Position numbers and translations under genes: made by a program. Positions 1 through 13,185 of a stretch of 64,000 nt of DNA are shown here, piece by piece. The DNA comes from Apostichopus japonicus (Eukaryota; Echinodermata; Holothuroidea; Aspidochirotida; Stichopodidae): the NCBI RefSeq assembly GCF_037975245.1, contig NC_092579.1, forward strand, positions 30,403,666 through 30,467,665, in the 5' to 3' direction. The notes under the pieces are model-generated. The model was given only the letters and a program-made list of their open reading frames with translations, did no database searches and was not told where the DNA came from. Each line of letters begins with the position of its first letter. Within the stretch, counting starts at the first letter, position 1.

Positions 1-2054
1 CTTCAAAATATGAAATTAGTTTTGCTATTGTTTTATTTTACTATTATAATATGACTTTCCCAAAAAGAAGAAGTGACATAAAGTTATTCTGTAAATGTAT
101 CATCCACCACGCACTTGAATTATTTGGGGGTCCAACCTAGTATAGAAGTTTCTGATCACCGACCGAAATCGATTAGCAATAGCTCCCTGGTGTCTCTATT
201 GTTTGTTGTTGTTGTTTGTATTTAGCGCCATCTTTTAAAGCCACTAGCCTACCTACAACTACAACAGTACTAACAGCGAGTAAGTTTTTAGTTACTGTAG
301 GATCAGCAGCTGGAAATGACAAACTGGTGTAAATTGGAGAAAATCTTGTAACAGATAGCGAAGTTAACTGCTGTAATATGAACAGTGGTGATAACTTTTC
401 GCTTTCCAAAAGATCGAGGTATTCGAACATATGTCTAAAGTAATGTATCGTTAGGCTAGCCTAACATAACACCATTACCATAGCCTAGTCAAGTTCTTAG
501 TTGGTTCTACACTACTTACTTCAGTAGTTAGGCTACACAACAGTCATGATGTTGCTCTGTTTTTTTTAAGTTAACAATTAACATAGGCATACTGTAGCCT
601 AACTTCAGTCGGATATCAACAGTAGGGTTCCTCATTATGCATATATCCAATGCTTTGTGGTCAAAATCTTAGCAAATCTGGAAGAAAGATTCATGTCTTT
701 GTGTGATGTAAATATTGCATCAAATCTAAGGAGTAACAAATTTGCTGGAGTTGGAGTCGTGCCTGTTGTGGTGGGGAAATCATTATAAGGTAATTTAGAC
801 TTAGGCCTATTACTTCATAATAAGTTTGAGAATGACACATCATCCCAGCATGACTGATAGTTTTTGCTGTCTGGTATTGGTAATGGGGAAATCATTGCAT
901 GATGTTAGGGAAGAATTATTGTTTCTACTGGAGTTGTAGTAGAGCAGTTCAACAACTGCATCATCAATACTGTGGGCCGTATTATTTTTTTACTGGAGAA
1001 ATAAAAAAACTTGACTGCTACTCCACCCTAACAAGAGAACTTCTGAAAGGTGGTGTATGCTAAATTGTATCAATTCTGATACCAGATAAAAATTCCTAAA
1101 TTGTTGATAAAATTCTGACCAGAGGGAAGCAAAATTATAATTGGATTGATCTAACCTTAGAAGTATATGCAGTTAGACATAGTTTAAGTTGACAATAACC
1201 TCTGATGATCAGGTCTCCAAAAGAGAATATACAGTTGTGAAATAAGTCTGTAAAAAGTAGGTGGTAGCCTAGGTGACGTTTTGGACCCCAGTTATTGAGG
1301 CAATCAATTTGTCTTTAAGTAGTTCACAAAAAAATGTGTACCATTCCCAACAGTGTACCTACAGTAGGCAAGTGTCTGTCTAAATACACTTCAGTACAAC
1401 AGTTTGTGTTAAACCCTAGGATATTGTATGAACCCAATCTGCAATTGGTCCCAAACAAAGTGAGTGACCTCAGCAATTTTGGCTTTTACCATGTCAGTCA
1501 TTGACTACGTTTTCGTTTTACTTACACTCAACAAAAAATTAAAGCATAAACAAATCTCTATTACATTTCAGCCATAATATGTATGAAATATTTTGAAATG
1601 CCTTATATGTCAGAAGTTTAGTCTTGATTTATGAAATAGTCCAAGCAAAAAGGAAAGATTGATTGTTACTTACTTAATGTTTCTATTAAATTCTATACAG
1701 CTTTCCTTTATCAATTCTAATCACTCTTGCAACTTCTACACATCTTGTAAAAATATGTCATGCCATGCACTTTCATTATAAATACATTTTCCTTGATACT
1801 GTATTGATACAAGCTCACTGATACTCAATTTTGTCTACATTTTTCCTTGTTTTTTTCCAGATTTCCATCACCATGAAGAAACAGTTAGAGATAAGACAGA
1901 CAAATCCAGATCTCTCCAGATCTTTACGTTTCTTCTTCAATCTCGCGTATCAGTGTTCATGGAAGCTTCCTTTAGTAGTCAGTGTTTGTCTTCTTGGTTT
2001 GGATGTGAGACTTCAAGTTCATGTTAATGTTGTTGAAAATGAGAGAGAGAATAA

Positions 2055-2550
2055 CTAAAACAAGAGCAGTAACAGCACTAGCTAACAAGAAAATTTCTAA
2101 GAATAGCTAGCAAGAACGGTAAAAGTGCTAGCTAACAAGAACATTTCTAAGCATAGCTAGCAAGATTGGTAAGAGTACTAGCTAACAAGAACATTTCTAA
2201 GAATAGCTAGCAAGATTGGCAAGAGTACTAGCTAACAAGAACATTTCTAAGAATAGCTAGCAAGATTGGTAACAGTACTAGCTAACAAGAACATTCTAAG
2301 AATAGCTAGCAAGATTGGTAAGAGTACTAGCTAACAAGAACATTTCTAAGAATAGCTAGTAAGATTGGTAACAGTACTAGCTAACATGAACATTTCTAAG
2401 AATAGCTAGCAAGATTAGTAACAGGACTAGCTAACAAGAACATTTCTAAGTAAAGCTAGCAAGATTGTTAACAGTACTAGCTAACAAGAACATTTCTAAG
2501 AATAGCTAGCAAGATTATTAACAGTACTAACTAGCTAGCAAGAACAGTAA
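2055..2550. repeat. Minisatellite, about 50-bp unit
   Basis: About nine to ten imperfect copies of a 50-bp unit containing GCTAACAAGAACATTTCTAAG and GCTAGCAAGATTGG lie just upstream of the ankyrin gene's first coding exon. Units differ by single substitutions and small indels. It lies in the presumed 5' intron or UTR region. Confidence 0.9.
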
Positions 2551-2767
2551 AATCAATTTGATGCATCACATCGGAAATTAGTTAATCTACTTTGAACGTT
2601 TTTCTCTTAACAGGAAGCAAATCCACATTATATACTGTGTCTTAAAGCCTAAAGGCAATTGGTAACTCTTGGTACATAGCAATAGTACTACCTAGTTGGG
2701 TATACTTTATATTCTGAGTGAGCTAATTTATTTATTCTGGTTTTCCAAAATTTATAAGATTTTGAAA

Positions 2768-5700
2768 ATGTCCAGAAGCATAAAAGACCTTCGGGAACTG
2801 GTTTGCGTCTCTCGTCTCACAATGAGAGAGGACGATGATGAGGAGGAGGATTTGTCACGACCTTTGACCTCTCTCAGCCTGTTTGAGGAGAGACTGTCCG
2901 AAGGTCCAGAGTTGCTCTTTAACTCTGGACATGGTTCTACCAATGGTGTAAGCAGTGCACTGTACAATCCCTCAATTGAAGTCCATCAGACAACATTAGG
3001 GAAAACAAAGCATGTTGAAAACATCAACAACAACAGCGCCTCGCTTGAAGCTCGTATGGAATTTGGTAAACAGAAATCATGCCTGCCTCCAGTAAGAAGC
3101 TCCTCTCAGAGACCCTCATCGGGGGATTCACAATCTCTAGCTAATGAGAGACAGGGATTCTATGATGATGTATTGAAATATTTAGACGAAGAAAGTGTCA
3201 GTAGTTGGTTGCATCAGGCGAACCAATCAGTCACAGAATTAACACACTGGTGTCAACAAGGAGAAAACTTTGTCGGGTTCTGTCATTTCTGGCTGACAGA
3301 ATTTTCACTTGACGAACAACTTGCACTGGTGAAGCTTGAAATAGGTGTTCTCTTGGACGAAATTGGTTTTGCTCTTCGAAACGCTATCAGCAGTGGAAAG
3401 ATTCGTGAAGCTGATGTCAAGACTCTCTTTTCGTCTCTCTTACCTGAATATCCAGGTAAGCTCTGTAGTCCACGCGGCCAGTACGTTTTTCTGAACATAT
3501 TAAATACACTATCCTCTGGGAAGACAGAAGGTTATAAGAAACTCTTGACGAATGTCAAGCTTCACACTCGTCAGTCTGATATTGCTCAGAGAGCTCTGTC
3601 AATAAGAGCTTATATTGTGATAAACCTTTGGAAGAATGTGACACAGTTCTATGTCAACGTCAAGTCCGTCACTCAGACCGAAGAGAAGGCAAAAGACACG
3701 AGACCTCAAACACCTGGAAAAGAAAATACCCACCTTGATAATGATAGAATATTCCAGGCTGTGAGACGTGGTAATGTCCGTGTCCTCCACTACATGCTGA
3801 GTAACTCATGTGGAAGTCCAAGCACAAAAGATGGCAGAGGGCAATCGCTAGCCTTGGCTGCAGTACTGAACAATCAAGCTAGAATTTTGAAGTATCTTCT
3901 CACAAAGGTTTGCTTTCATTTCATTTCTTTCCTTAAAATCACTGTTTTACCTCACCTCTAGTCTTCATACATAATATAGTCTATCACTTACCTGTCTCCT
4001 CACATCACCTGAACTGACACTGTGCTATGTCTAGAGTAGCTGGTAACATGCTCTTTGGATGACTGGACCTTGCTGGTGTATTGTCCACTTTAATCTACAA
4101 TTCAGATTGGTTAACATCGCTTTTTGTCCGGTAATCCTTAAAAGATCATTAGCCTAACTATGATATCTTTCTGGATCTTTGGTAGTGCCTTCACTGCCCC
4201 TTTACCTAATGGTATGTGAACAGGGAGAAGAATTGTAGAGTCAAACATATCAGCATTGTTAAGATGTAACCAGGGAATAGTGGTACAGTCCAGTCATTTC
4301 AACATTTCTTCTTCCATGCTCTGTAGCTTACAGTAGCCGAACTATGAAGCTGAATTTAGTGCCAAGCAAATAATTTCTTATTGCTATCATGTAACAGTTT
4401 TGCAGTTTAGCTTTGCCACCAATTACTACACAACTTCAAATATTTGTAGCAGGTCTTGTACCTTTTAATTTTGACTATTTGGCTTCCCTCAAATTTTCCT
4501 TAAATACAGACTGTGAACATATAATTTATTTTCCAGAAGTTAATTACTGTATTAATAACCAGTTTGTTTTCTAATTTTTCAGCATTCTGAGAATCTATCT
4601 CTTGATGAACCATGTGATTCTGGTAACACCCCTTTACACGTAGCTGCCAATCTGAACCATACAGAGTGTCTTCAGCTGCTCCTACAAGCTGGTTCTGTGA
4701 ATGTAAATGAAAAGAATCTTCAGTGTGAAGGAGCAACACCTCTACATTTAGCAGTCATGCAAGGTATAAAACTGCAACACAGTCTGTCTACATAAGACCT
4801 TACTAATGAAACCTCAGATGTCTCAAATGTCCCCTGAAGTAGTCCCCTGAGTCCACAAGCCAACAAGTCAGTAACCCTTTAAGCCTCCCCTCTACATTTA
4901 GCAGTCATGCAAGGTATATAACTGCAACACAGTCTGTCTAGATTAGACCTAACTAATGAAATGTCAGATGTCTCAAATGTCCCCTGAAGTAGTACCCTGA
5001 GTCCTCAAGCCAACAAGTCAGTAACCCTTTAAGCCTCCCCTCTACACTTAGCAGTCATGCAAGGTATATAACTGCAACACAGTCTGTCTAGATTAGACCT
5101 AACTAATGAAATGTCAGATGTCTCAAATGTCCCCTGAAGTAGTCCCCTGAGTCCACAAGCCAACAAGTCAGTAACCCTTTAAGCCATTCCTCTACATTTA
5201 GCAGTCATGCAAGGTATGTAACTGCAACACAGTCTGTCTAAATTAGACCTAACTAATGAAATGTCAGATGTCTCAAATGTCCCCTGAAGTAGTCCCCTGA
5301 GTCCTCAAGCCAACAAGTCAGTAACCCTTTAAGCCACCCCTCTACATTTAGCAGTCATGCAAGGTATGTAAAGTTCTGCAACACAGTCTCTCTAGATTAG
5401 ACCTAACTAATGAAATGTCAAATGTCTCAAATGTCCCCTGAAGTAGCCCCCTGAGTCCACAAGCCAACAAGTCAGTAACCCTTTAAGCCACTCCTCTACA
5501 TTTAGCAGTCATGCAAGGTATGTAACTGCAACACAGTCTGTCTAAAGTAGACCTTGATAATGAAACATCAGATGTCTCAAATGTCCCCTGAAGTAGCCCC
5601 CTGAGGCCACACGCCAACAAATCAGTAACCCTTTATTGTTAAATTAATTATCATTAATTCACACCACAATTTTTGAGATGTGTATACAAAATTTTCTATT

Positions 5701-6150
5701 GTGCGAGTTCAACCGATGCCCAATTCCCCCCCCCCCCCCCCAAAAAAAACAAAACAAAAACAAAAACAGTCAAATGTGCTGAGCTTGGTCTGTGTGGACT
5801 TAAAATTATTTGGAGCTAATGTTTCTTGCATGCTGGTGTGTTGAGGCCATACAGCTTATAATTTACCTCTGGAATGAAAGAAGTTGTTAATTTGTGAGTT
5901 ACCTTAAAGGGCTACATTTATAGTGGTATCACTCCATGCTTTCCTCATTGTTGTTATATACTCTATTGGCTATTATTAAGTGGTAACATATCTTTCCTTA
6001 CTTTCCCCTTTAACTCTAGGTAACAAAGAATCAATAACATTACTACTAGAGGCAGGAGCTGACAGAGGTGCCCTAATGAACGGAGTATCGCCGCTGACAC
6101 TCGCTGAGCAACTTGACCTGGAGGAAATAATGCAGCTGTTAGTAGAATAA
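2768..6150 (+). CDS. Ankyrin-repeat protein, three coding exons (about 483 aa), family not recognised
   Basis: Coding exons are 2768-3907, 4583-4763 and 6020-6150, with GT-AG junctions in phase 0 and then phase 1; they join into one frame ending at TAA. I chose the ATG at 2768; an in-frame ATG at 2696 lies in what is probably 5'UTR downstream of a good acceptor at about 2611. Residues 1-120 are acidic and Ser-rich and look disordered. Residues 120-310 look like an all-helical region I cannot name. The C-terminal 150 or so residues form about four ankyrin repeats, with clear GNTPLHVAA and GATPLHLAV helices, the latter interrupted by the last intron. The product is therefore likely a protein-binding scaffold; no catalytic motif is visible. 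Intron 2 contains a tandem array that copies the exon-2 donor. No obvious AATAAA was found close to the stop. Confidence 0.85.
4735..5632 (+). repeat. 150-bp tandem array duplicating an exon end and its 5' splice site
   Basis: Six copies begin with the last 29 or so bases of ankyrin exon 2 (CTCTACATTTAGCAGTCATG then CAAG) and run through the donor into intron sequence. The authentic exon ends at 4763 (GTATAA). Copied donors start at 4914, 5064 (both GTATAT), 5214, 5364 and 5518 (all GTATGT). Spacing is exactly 150 bp, except the last step of 154. The distal copies match the donor consensus better than the authentic one. Reading through the first donor meets an in-frame stop after about ten codons, so only the first donor keeps the last ankyrin repeat. 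Confidence 0.93.
5726..5767. repeat. Low-complexity C tract followed by A/CAAAA-rich run
   Basis: A C homopolymer of about 15 bases is followed by A8 and CAAAA repeats in ankyrin intron 2, just after the 150-bp array. Confidence 0.9.
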
Positions 6151-6644
6151 GAGAAGTAGAGATTGCTTCCTACTCACTGACTTCACTATGGTAGTGTTTG
6201 GTAGTAACTGCACAGTTAAGGCTATAAGTATTTTATGCAGTGAAAAGTGGCAGAAAGACACCTGCAGCTCTACCTGCACGGATGGTGTTATCAAATGTCT
6301 AGAATCCATCTTGCACGAGCAAAACTACCTTTTGCGTTTATAAAAGAAACAACTGATTCATTAACGGTAAAATCATTCCAAGGTACAATTCATTGAATAC
6401 ATTCCCTTATTGGATTGATTAACTTTGCTGTTTGGATAAATGGTACAGAGAGTTCCAAGTTGGCCAAGAATTAACCAGCAAAATCTTCAAAGAAATCTCA
6501 CGAGTAACACATGGAATGCCAAGTAGAGTACAGATCAATAATTGTGAACAGTCTCATCTATAATTTGGTTTGTCTTGTGGAATAATTTTGCTGCTTTCTT
6601 TTTAATGCCATATGCACATAAGGAGACTTATGTAGCCATGTACT

Positions 6645-6806
6645 GTACATCAAAGTATATCATCAGATCTTGTAGGTCAGTTCAGATCAGCCAGTTGTAC
6701 ATCAATGTATATCATCAGATCTTGTATGGTCAGTTCAGATCAGCCAGTTGTACATGAATGTATATCATCAGATCTTGTATGGTCAGTTCAGATCAGCCAG
6801 TTGTAT
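6645..6806. repeat. Three-copy tandem repeat, 54-bp unit
   Basis: Three near-identical copies of a unit containing TATATCATCAGATCTTGTA and GGTCAGTTCAGATCAGCCAG follow one another directly. Probably 3'UTR or downstream of the ankyrin gene. Confidence 0.9.
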
Positions 6807-8766
6807 TATCCTTATGGCTGAGTGATATTAAGTGCTCTGCTTGGTGACAGAAGTACCTTGGCTCTCCTTGTGTTTTGTGTGTTACCAGGTGACTTTCAGG
6901 TTTTTTGCATGGAAGATTAAACGTGTTATGATTCATGTCATCTTAGAATGATAGAATAGCATACAGTCATCAAACATCTCCATTTAACAGACCTCATTAT
7001 CAAGTACATCAATTCTTGGTGTAAGTTTTCACTGCTTAAAACTGGAATTTTGAGTATCATTAAAGCGCTCTTACTGCGAGTGGATTCGGGAGCTCTTTAG
7101 AACTAAATCCTGTTTTGATGGAATGCTGTGTAAGCTTAGTTATGATGATGAGTCAAAATTTGATTTCTCTAATATTTGGAATGAACAATGATGTGCAAAA
7201 TTAGACAACATTTCTGCTTGTTGTGATATCCCTGAGATATACTTAAATCTGCAATATCATCAATACCATAGGAAGTGAGTTGAGGTGATCCTTGAGACTG
7301 CAATTGGAATGACTTGTCGAGTTAAGGGTTGTATCCATGGTGGATGTTGCAAACATACAGCTATGTTTTACTCATAGTAATTCACTATTGTTTTCTGAAA
7401 TCTGGCATGCAACATGTACTGCTTACTGTCCAACCCAGTTGTGCAATTTTTGCAAACGAAAAGACCATTTTATATCCAAGTAAATGTTTTCCAAATTAGT
7501 CGTGAAATTCCATGACCTGTGCTGCTGTTTTATGTGTTTACAAATCATTGGATTACTAATAGGTTATAGATAACAATTTTTGAAGTAACATCTTACAGTT
7601 GTCAGTTTTTGGTGTTGTTAACCAGCTCCCACCAAACAATGACAGAAACAAACAATGTATTATTAGTATAAGTGTTTGGTTAGCTTGTTTTTATGAATGT
7701 TACAAAAGATGCATGACAGCCTCAAAAAACTTTCAAACCAGGTATCAACACTTAGATGTGATCAGCATTTTTAAAGCAAGTGCATCAAGAATGAGCCTTA
7801 TTTTCATGCTCGAAGTTCTATTGCCTCTTTAATTGGTTTGGCCAATTAACTACTACCTGAATTTTTTTGAGGTGAGACGACATTGAACATATCACTAGTT
7901 TATACCTTGCATCTGGTGGAAGTGAAATGTTACTTTACTCATGAAATTCAAATAGTTACATTCAATAGTATAATTGATTTTGGATTTTTTTTTCCATTTT
8001 TTTAATGGCTATTTTAGCTTGATCTTTCCTTTGATAATTAGACATTTTCTTCAAGGTGCTAAATTTATTACTTTTGAAACATTTGATTGCACTATTCAGA
8101 AGAGTTATTAACATCAAGTCTTTCTTTTGCTAATGTTATTACTCTTTATATAAACCAGCTGTTAAAGCACAAACTTAGTGTAAGTACTTTGTAGAATTTG
8201 AATTGTCTGAGTGAAATTTCTATATCCAGAAGTGAACATGCCTACAGCTCTTGATAATAATTATCGTGTCTGTAGAAAAGTAAAAACAGTTAAATGTATA
8301 AACAAAATAGAAGTTACTCTCCTTAAGCAAAAGAGACTGGCATCTAGTAAACAACCCCCACCCACCATCCCCACCCCACCCACCATCCCCACCCCACCCC
8401 TGTCATCTCTTCAATGGTGTTGGTGTATAAGACATATCGTAAATTACATAAAACTCAATGAATCTTATTTCATCTTGATGATACCAACATATAAAAATAC
8501 ATGTATAATAGCTTGGTGTTGGAATACAACAAGATGGTGTTGCCAGGCATGCCAACACCAAATTATGTGAACAAGATATTGCCTGAATTTTTAATTCTCT
8601 TTCTATCCTGTTCAAGGCATTGTTGCATTTTCATTGGTTATTAGATGCAAATTTCCTCTTTCTCATCAATTCAAAAAGAAAAGAAAATGAGTTTTACCTT
8701 GCATATTGTTGGCACAAAGATATATCTGCTTGCACATTCTTTTCAGAACCATCTGTGTAAAGAGAA

Positions 8767-8998
8767 TGATAATCTTAACATTGTCATGGAATTGATAGTT
8801 AATTCAATTTCCTACGTATCAGTTTTGAGATAATCTTACCATTGTCATGGAATTGATTGTCAATTACTATATACCAGTTTTAAGATAATGTTACCATTGT
8901 CATGGAATTGATAGTCAAATCCTACATATCAGTTTTTAGATAATCTTAACATTGTCATGGAATTGATAGTCAATACCTAAATATCAGTTTTGAGATAC
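8767..8998. repeat. Four-copy tandem repeat, 54-63-bp unit
   Basis: Four diverged copies of a unit starting GATAATCTTAACATTGTCAT and ending in ATATCAGTTTTGA, at about 8767, 8830, 8884 and 8939. Non-coding. Confidence 0.88.
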
Positions 8999-9020
8999 TG
9001 TTAGTTGTAATTATCTCTCC

Positions 9021-9075
9021 TTTGTACCAAATGCAAACTTCAAGCAAACAGGTGTGATATCACAGTTGTAATTAA
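9021..9075 (+). mobile_element. Single terminal-inverted-repeat end (same family as 22384 and 37554)
   Basis: The segment contains CTTCAAGCAAACAGGTGTGA, matching the left end of the element at 22384. Its first 13 bases are the reverse complement of the right end of that element (GTACAAA side). No second end is recognisable within several hundred bases, so it is either truncated or strongly diverged. Confidence 0.55.
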
Positions 9076-12059
9076 ACAACAAAATGCTTTGTCTTGCTTT
9101 AATTTTCAATTCAGCATTATTCTTGTAGGGTTGGGTAGGAGAGTCCATCTTGACCTAATGGAGATGTGAATATAATACATTCATTACATTCCATACAAAC
9201 CGGCAATGATTGTATTCTTACCATAATTCATAACAATGGAGATACAGTATAGTAGCATGCAAAAGTTGTGCTTACATAAGCAGTGTATTTTCAAAGGCAT
9301 TAACATATATAATTATTACACTATATCAGACCCCTAGAGCTGTACATTCCCAGATGTTTCTGTTTAGCAATTTTGACATGGAACAGTATAAGAGCTTCAC
9401 ATTTGTGGTAGCATATCCTTGTTAAACAGACCTGTAGTAATGGCATTATGTTGCAGATATTTCACGATAATAATACAATAGCAATATCCAGCAGCAGGTG
9501 GCACAGTGGAGTGTGAGTTTGGTGTCTACCTCACTTTGTGCTGAAATTTAAGCAAACTAAATTATTTAGTCAGTTCATAATTTGCAGTTGTTGGAAGTTT
9601 TTTCTTATATTTTTTTCTTACAAAATGCCTTGAAGTGTGATGTGTGCTTGAGTCCTTTTCATTCCATTTTCCATGAATTCATTAAATAATGAATAATCAG
9701 ATTGCTTGTTGTTGTGATCATTTTTGTTGTTTACCTTGTTGCTTACAACATCTATATCAGTTTTGCAATTGGAAAATAGCAGAGCTCCAAGGATGCTATG
9801 TATTGTATAGGTCTTGAGTTACATTGAAAATTTTCACTGATATATCTTGTTAATACTCTAAGGGTAAATATAAAGTTTGTGAATGAGTGATCATGTTTAG
9901 TTTTAGCAGTCATCTCTCTGCTTATGGCACTCAACCCCATGTTCTTCCCAGCCTCCCCCAGTGCTGGAATAATAGGACCTATGGCACCATATGCTCCCCT
10001 CCCTGCACCTCTTGTAGGCATAATGCCCAACTGTAATTAGTACAGAGCTCTTTGTCATCCTATTGATGGAATCTAGCTTTGTGCCTCTACACACCTCACC
10101 TTCCCTCCCCAACACGTCTCATTTATTGTGTGTTTAGATCTACCAGGTAAACAACCCACAAATTATCCGGTTGTCTATGTTTACTGTTTATTTGCTGAAA
10201 CGGCGGCCGATAAGGATAAAGAAAATATGAGGTCATTGTCCTTTTTGCTCTGTACGACAGCGATCGATTCACCAGTTCTGCACACTTCGTCTTGTGCAAG
10301 TCATATCAAAAGATCATTAGGCTACATTGCATTTGCAGTAAACATACACCTAGGTTATGTCTAACTACTACGTAACAACAGCAGAAGGTATATTATTGTG
10401 AGTCTGAGAACAACATTGACCTAAGAAGCTGGAAAAACATCGCTTCCGTAAGCATGACCTTCTTTCTATAGCTTAATACCTAATACATACTGCAATCGGT
10501 TGGTTGAATAGTTTCCCCAGTTTTCTCCGTATGAATCTTTGTTGTATTACTAATTTTTTTAACCTAAGTTAGGCTAGTACTAGTAATAATACTCAACCTA
10601 GGCCTAGGTCCTAAGTTAAGTTGAACGTTACGCCTGGACTTAAGTTGTATTAGCTTTATAAGTAAGATCACTAGGCCTAGCCTCGTTAAACAATTAAGAT
10701 TCGGTTTTAATCAAGTTTGGCCCTTAGAAGTGAGAGGATAGACCTGAGTTAAAGGCTTCGACTAGTCATACTTTGGCTTGACTTACCATGGCATTAGTAT
10801 ACTAGCCCAGACCTACATATTTAGTTAGTTGTACCTTGGCCTAACTCAGTAGTACTAGCCCTATACTGTATGGTGGACTCATAATTGACGCGCTCAAGCC
10901 TAGGATTTGATTAACAATGTCAATCAACAAAACATCTAAATCACTCGACTGTATGCATTTTTCATATGTGCAGTTCGTCAGAAATGTAATGATCCCAAAA
11001 TATTTATTGTTCTGTGCCTACGAAACGTATAATTGAGCAGAATTTGGCCACAAAATGTCTGCCGTGTCAAGTTCTTTATACCCCTTAATTGACACATTTG
11101 TCGATAAGCTAACTGTAAATGTAATGTTGGCCTAAGTATACATCGATTGACTTTTGATGCTGTTTGCTATGCTCTGAGCCTCTAAGCTCAGACAGGTCAG
11201 ATCCCCGAGTGTAGTGGTATCATATTGAGGCAATGTCGGTAATGTTTAGGGAGTAAGATTTCCAAATGCCAGAAAAACATGCAAAACTGGGGGGAGGGTG
11301 TTAAAAGCTTAAAACAAAAAACACAATTTGATCAGCATAGCCTATACAAGAAAAGGATTAAACTCATCAAATATGCAACTCTGCTTGGCTGCAAAAAGTT
11401 TAGGTTGCCTGCTGTATCGTTGCTAATATAGTAATATTTGAAGGTGCAGCATTTTCACAATACAGCAAAAACATCACTTAAAATGGATATATAACAATGT
11501 ATTACAGGGAACAGGTTGAGCTTCTGAAGTACATAATGTTTTCAAAGGCATTCATAAACATGTATTTTTATATTCATATCTACCTGTAAGCCAATTAAAA
11601 ATTTTTGTTTAACATTGATATCATGACAGCTTGGTTATGTGCAAGCAACCCCTAAACAGTTATGTATAGTACTAGCTGCCCAAGTAGACTACTAACTTGA
11701 CTAACGATAAACATATATGGAATCTAAATCTGACGTTATTATATTTATAGGATTAAAAACTACAATGTATGAAACTTTAACAAGTTGTAAGTTACTTTAT
11801 TCCAAGTATCGCGATAGTTAAATTCATAAGTTAATGACACAAGACTCCTTCAGATTTGATATGCAGAAAATCAAATTTACTATGTCATGATTATCTGTCA
11901 TTTTGGTAAACATACACTAACATCAGTAGGATAGCATTAGGTTCATGTCAGAATACCAATAAGGTGGCCAAAAAAGTGAATATGTCTTCAGGCATTTTCT
12001 ACATGCCATCGGTTATAATTCGCAAACTATACAACAATTTAAAGAGCTTTGAGAAGCGT

Positions 12060-12541
12060 TTGCTGTTATTGCTAATCAAGTAGCGGCTGAAGTTTCGGCT
12101 ACAGTAGGTACTGTACAGGCATAGGTTTCACGCACACAAAACTGTATGCCAAGTACTGTACTAGAGGAGCCTTAATGTTACAGAAACCAAGCAACCTTCG
12201 TAGGTACTTTTGCAGATGTTCTTTGGAATTGTTTGAGACAGTATACAGTAGGCCTAGCTGCATATTAATGATTCTGGGACTTTTTTTCCTTTGTTCATCA
12301 CTTACATTTGGTGGAAAAAGTTTAAATTTCATTCTGCACAGAAATATATTTTTCCAAATTATGTAACGCCATGTTTCTGCCTAACCTTAGTTGACAGAAA
12401 GTATTGATGTTGTATATATGTACTATACTGTAAGTATGAAGACTTGAACAGCGATCATAGTGAATTTCATGTTTTGGCTATTAGATATTTAGTCACGGTC
12501 GCCAAATAGCTAGTACTTTTAAAAATGATTGTCGAGGCCTG
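12060..12541 (+). repeat. Dispersed 480-bp repeat, copy 1
   Basis: This segment aligns, with many substitutions and small indels, to the reverse complement of about 62794-63280. Shared landmarks in order are AATCRAGTAGCGG, AGTAYTGT near ACGCACAC, ACCTTCGTAGG, ATGATTCTGGG, TTTGGTGGAAAAAG, GAAAGTATTGATGTTG and TAGTCACGGTCGCCAAATAG, ending at GTCGAGGCCT. No coding potential is evident in either copy, so an old mobile element is the likeliest identity. It lies upstream of RAB40. Confidence 0.8.
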
Positions 12542-12806
12542 GGCTGTTATATGGCACCTAACAATATTAACTCAACAAATGCACACCTACCTTTGGAATG
12601 TGGTACAGACGTTAAATTTTCATAACAATTTTTACTTGTTTTGATACAGATTTTGATTACACACTTGTGCATTATCTTTCCAATTAACAACCCAGTATGT
12701 TATCGTCAGATGTTGACAAGTTGAGTATGAGTAAATTACAGACAAAACTTGCCTGACTGAAGAAAATGTAAACTAATTCATTCTATTTTGTTTTCTTCTT
12801 TAACAG

Positions 12807-13185
12807 TTGGCTGTTTCGTGTTGGATTTATCTTTGCTTGTCTTCAGGAGCCAATATGAAACACAATGTAATACAATTTCTGGAGCCAATATGTAATACAA
12901 TGTAATACAATTTCTGACATGAATGTTTAACCCGAAGGGAGAACTGATACGGTTGCCTTACAACAGAGAAGCAGTTGAAATGACTCAAGTATAGAGTAAG
13001 GGCTTATTTCTTGAAAGCCTCTCAGCTGTCAAAATATTTAAAGTTTGTGACTTAAAAAGAAATTAACTGAAATATTACAGTATGCATTGGAGAGATGGTA
13101 ACTTGAGAACCGCTAATTTCAAAGACACAGAGCATCGTTTAAGAACATCAACAGGAGGAGGGAATCCTCTTGATTTGTAAGAGTC
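12807..13185 (+). other. Probable RAB40 5'UTR part of the first coding exon
   Basis: A strong polypyrimidine tract and acceptor (TTTTCTTCTTTAACAG, ending 12806) precede the RAB40 ATG with no intervening acceptor of similar strength. This suggests a spliced 5'UTR with an upstream non-coding exon. Several ATGs occur in this stretch. Confidence 0.5.

Larger units (their letters stand above)
6151..12806. other. Intergenic region and probable RAB40 5' region
   Basis: No convincing coding exon is visible. It holds the ankyrin gene's 3'UTR, two small tandem repeats, one TIR-element end and one copy of a dispersed 480-bp repeat. The 10.55-10.88 kb part is rich in TAGGCCTA-like words, as are other first-intron regions in this window, so a RAB40 promoter near 10.2-10.5 kb is plausible but unproven. 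Confidence 0.5.

Noticed and set aside
1831-2058. Small frame after a good acceptor (ATG at 1873, 61 codons)
   Set aside because: It could be a 5'UTR exon of the ankyrin gene, but no donor is convincing at its end and the peptide resembles no family.
2696-2767. 24-residue N-terminal extension of the ankyrin protein from the first ATG
   Set aside because: It is a Leu/Ile/Tyr-rich stretch from AT-rich UTR sequence and does not resemble the acidic N-terminus that follows. The ATG at 2768 was preferred, though not proven.
12840-12920. Short duplication (GGAGCCAATATG ... GTAATACAATTTCTG) in RAB40 5'UTR
   Set aside because: It is a simple two-copy local duplication without further structure.
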